A DNA stretch of 64,000 bases from Rhyacophila brunnea. Taxonomy: Eukaryota > Arthropoda > Insecta > Trichoptera > Rhyacophilidae. Positions 61,458 through 64,000 of this stretch are shown here, in pieces. Position numbers and translations under genes: made by a program. Each line of letters starts with the position of its first letter. Positions within the stretch are counted from its first letter, which is position 1. The notes beneath the pieces were generated by a model, which was not told where the DNA came from, made no database searches, and was given only the letters and a program-made list of their open reading frames with translations. The DNA lies in contig JAGYXB010001411.1 of NCBI GenBank assembly GCA_022495005.1, positions 372,001 to 436,000 of the forward strand. The letters are read 5' to 3'.

Positions 61458-61675
61458 TTGGTACTGTTCGGTTATACGGAATACAGCGGAAAACGCATTT
61501 TGAAAATAACCGATAAACTGGATTATTTGTTAGGTTAACCTAACCAAACCTAACCTAACCTAACCTAACCCAACCTAACCAAACCTAAACTAACCCAAAC
61601 TAACAAATAATCCAGTATATCGGGTATTTTCAAAATGCGTTTTCCGCTGTATTCCGTATAACCGAACAGTACCAA
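61458..61675. repeat. TTAGG-centred hairpin (foldback) element, copy 2
   Basis: Arms start TTGGTACTGTTCGGTTATAC and are mirrored to 61675. The centre has CCTAACCTAACCTAACC-type pentamers, in the opposite orientation to copy 1. The arms differ from copy 1 mainly at the GGAATACAGCGG block (GGAGCCAGCGG in copy 1), and the change is present in both arms. Confidence 0.85.
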
Positions 61676-62956
61676 GTTATTTATTTATTTAGAATACTTA
61701 TATACTAAATAATATACTAAAAAAATCTCAACAACATAATAAATAATATGTCAATAAAAAAAATACAATTAAAACATAGTTTGGAGTCAATTTGATACGG
61801 ATTATGCTGAATCCGTCATTTCGTTCACACGGTTGTAACCAGTTTAAAGTTGGAACACTTTTAATTCGAATCCTCCTTCTGCTGCTAGACGGAGACAGGA
61901 GGCAACAAAATGGCTGCGTAAAGTCAAAGTTAACGACTTTGTCAAACTTGGCTATGAGTTATGTCAAAAACGTTGTACGCCTTTCGTATACCTGGCAGTT
62001 TGAATACAAAGGCTAACTCCACTTTCAGATATAATATAAATCCTTGAAAATACGCCGGAGCATTTTAAAATTATCATAACTTTTTGGAAGTGAATGGATA
62101 TTGAATTCGCAAAGATTTGAAATTCGTTATCTTCCATACTGTCAAATTTTGACAATCGATCCAACTTTGGCTCAGTTTGGTTTCTCATTAAGTATGTACA
62201 TAATAATGTGTGCCAAATTAATAATGTACAACTTTACTGAGTATATTTATATTATGTAATATTAATATATAGATATTGTTAAACATGAAAAAAAAAACCT
62301 TTTAGCAAGATGAATTCTGGACTTACTTGATATTAAAGGAGAAGTCTCTCTAAGAAAATATTTTAAGTTTTGACAAAATATTTGACATTTTTAAGACCGC
62401 GATATATATTATACAATTATTAGATGGAGCTATGAGGAGGCTTCATCTAGCGGTTTATCGATTCTGGCTGATGATGATGGTGGCTGAATATACACGAGGT
62501 TTAAAATAATATTTTTATAGAAAATAAACATACTTCTGAAAAACCATGAAATCATACTCATTAGAAAAAAATCCTTAAAGGAAGTTGAACCGAGTGGGAC
62601 GCAAAACACACATCATTCACTTTTTGTGTGAGTGCTCCCGACTTTAAGCTATCGATTCGTCTATGATTCATGCCAATTATTACTTGTAATTAAAGTACTC
62701 CACATCTAAGATAATCTGTTTTATGCTCAGTCAAAGTCAATGGCATTATTAACTAAATTATAATAGACGTCCAACGCAAGCCAAATTTAATAAGAAATTC
62801 TCATACCTATACTGAGTAAGAACACACGAGAAAGTTGTTATAGAAAAAATATAATTTTGAAAGACCTCAATAGAAATAAATATTGGAAAAATAGAACAAT
62901 TCAAAAGAGGGGTTGGATAAAATAATATAACGAATAATAACGTTCAACAAAAACAA
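61676..62956. other. Non-coding DNA, nothing recognised
   Basis: The short frames at 61792-62016 and 61964-62188 overlap on opposite strands and show no domain. Confidence 0.45.
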
Positions 62957-63319
62957 TTAAGGCTATACTTCAGCTGGGGCACGGTCTAAAACGATCGTGA
63001 CTACGCGACGCGAAGATTGTGCAAATGACGCGTGCAGAAAAAAACATATATTGTCATAAAAATACAACATGCATCCATTTAATGTTATGTTTATTGTTCT
63101 GTTACTATTAATAATAATATATTCATAGACATGTTTTCTTTTTCAAGTAAATAGGTAACGTTTTTTAGTCATCTTTACATGATTTAAGAATTAATTCCCT
63201 CGTCGCCATCACAAAACAAATTGACGTGTTCACAGCTCAACTTTTGCTCTCCGATTGCCAGCCAGTCCGGAATTTCGTCGCACCTATAGTTGAAAATTAT
63301 TTGCCGTTTCACTGAAGTA
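62957..63319 (+). mobile_element. TTAAGGC-ended MITE family, copy 4
   Basis: TTAAGGCTATACTTCAGCTG through AAACAAATTGACGTGTTCAC to GCCGTTTCACTGAAGTA. It lacks only the last dozen bases of the right terminus. Confidence 0.85.
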
Positions 63320-64000
63320 AACACATTTGTAGCTACGATTCAAACCACTAAAAACAAAGACTGGGAAAAATATTATATCACGCGTGAGGTAACTTTAGAG
63401 TGATTCTGGTAGATTCTTCTAACTGACACTATTTATTTTGTTTTCAACTGACAATATTCTACAGAATTGGGAGCATCTGTCTGATAGTATTTTAAATACC
63501 AAGTAAAATAATATTGCACACTTTTTTCCCGTGGCGCGAGCTTTCCATAAGCCAACGTGACGTGATCCTTGTGTGTTAAGTAATAAAATTTTTTATTGTA
63601 GCGACGTAATACGTATAATATGTAAAAGGACAAACATCAAATTATTCCTTAAACATAACAACGTTATATAACTGAATTAATTAGTTTAATATAATATACT
63701 GTAATAACTACTATGTACTGTGATTTTTTAAATAATATAATAGATTTTGCTACCTTATTATAATATAATATGTAAAGTGTAACAAAAGATGCGTGACATC
63801 ACATCGTCACACATGAAATTACGTGAGAAGTATCCGCAGCTGTTGATATTATAGTCACTTCTCTGTGAAAAAAGCCTCTTCATGTCTGGTATAGGTACAT
63901 GTCTCAAGGAGCGTGCTTTAGCGAGAGCTTTTGAGAGTGTTCGAAGAAACCCGGAGGTTTAAGCTCGGTCGGTTAACCGAACATGAGTTCAATGTACACT
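63320..64000. other. Non-coding DNA at the window edge
   Basis: No recognised gene or repeat. The minus-strand frame at 63433-63633 has no domain. Confidence 0.45.

Overview
This is a eukaryotic, AT-rich window, most likely from an insect nuclear genome. The organism call rests on three things: short runs of the arthropod telomeric pentamer TTAGG/CCTAA, a mariner (DD34D) element, and non-LTR retrotransposon tails and tRNA-headed SINEs of types common in insects. The order (Lepidoptera, Hemiptera or other) cannot be fixed from the sequence alone. I found no convincing host protein-coding gene. The window reads as intergenic or deep-intronic DNA whose recognisable content is almost entirely transposable elements at different stages of decay.

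Layout. 0-14 kb is mostly unassigned AT-rich DNA. It holds a TTAGG-centred hairpin (997-1226), a decayed LINE 3' end on the minus strand (3980-4425), a TIR element with repeated GCAACATGTTGC-like palindromes (10310-10679), a LINE remnant (about 12780-13090), and the first of two TIR elements carrying a tRNA-Ile-like module (13270-13780). 14.3-17.1 kb is a retroposon-like insertion that has expanded into a 19-unit minisatellite and sits inside an older TIR element whose uninterrupted relative lies at 51.2-51.6 kb. 17.9-18.3 kb is a short TIR element. 20.7-22.0 kb is a complete mariner with TA target sites and a transposase broken by two single-base deletions.

22-32 kb holds a foldback arm, a second CCTAA-centred inverted repeat, the second tRNA-Ile-like TIR element, a head-to-head pair of LINE 3' ends, another LINE tail and a tRNA-headed SINE. 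32.5-37.9 kb holds two members of a TTAAGGC-ended MITE family, one fused to a foldback arm. 41.6-45.9 kb is the most informative locus: a 3.45-kb pogo/Tigger-like transposon (psq-type HTH plus a DDE domain with DD35D spacing and a long charged tail) inserted at a TA inside a foldback element. The empty site can be read in another foldback copy at 22.6 kb. 46-50 kb holds more LINE 3' fragments, including an RTE-like reverse-transcriptase C-terminus. 50.7-64 kb holds further members of the families above, plus a 376-bp element with 48-bp TIRs (55962-56337).

How it fits together. The two transposase loci are the only clear protein-coding signals and both are pseudogenes. The other repeats are non-autonomous families present in two to five copies within the window, so empty and filled sites can be compared internally. 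The most unusual structures are the TTAGG-centred hairpins, the tRNA-like core conserved inside a TIR element, the iterated CCAATAATTGG motif near both ends of the Tigger-like element, and the repeated head-to-head LINE arrangement. No CRISPR array, operon or defence-type system is present. All family assignments come from reading motifs by eye, without database searches.
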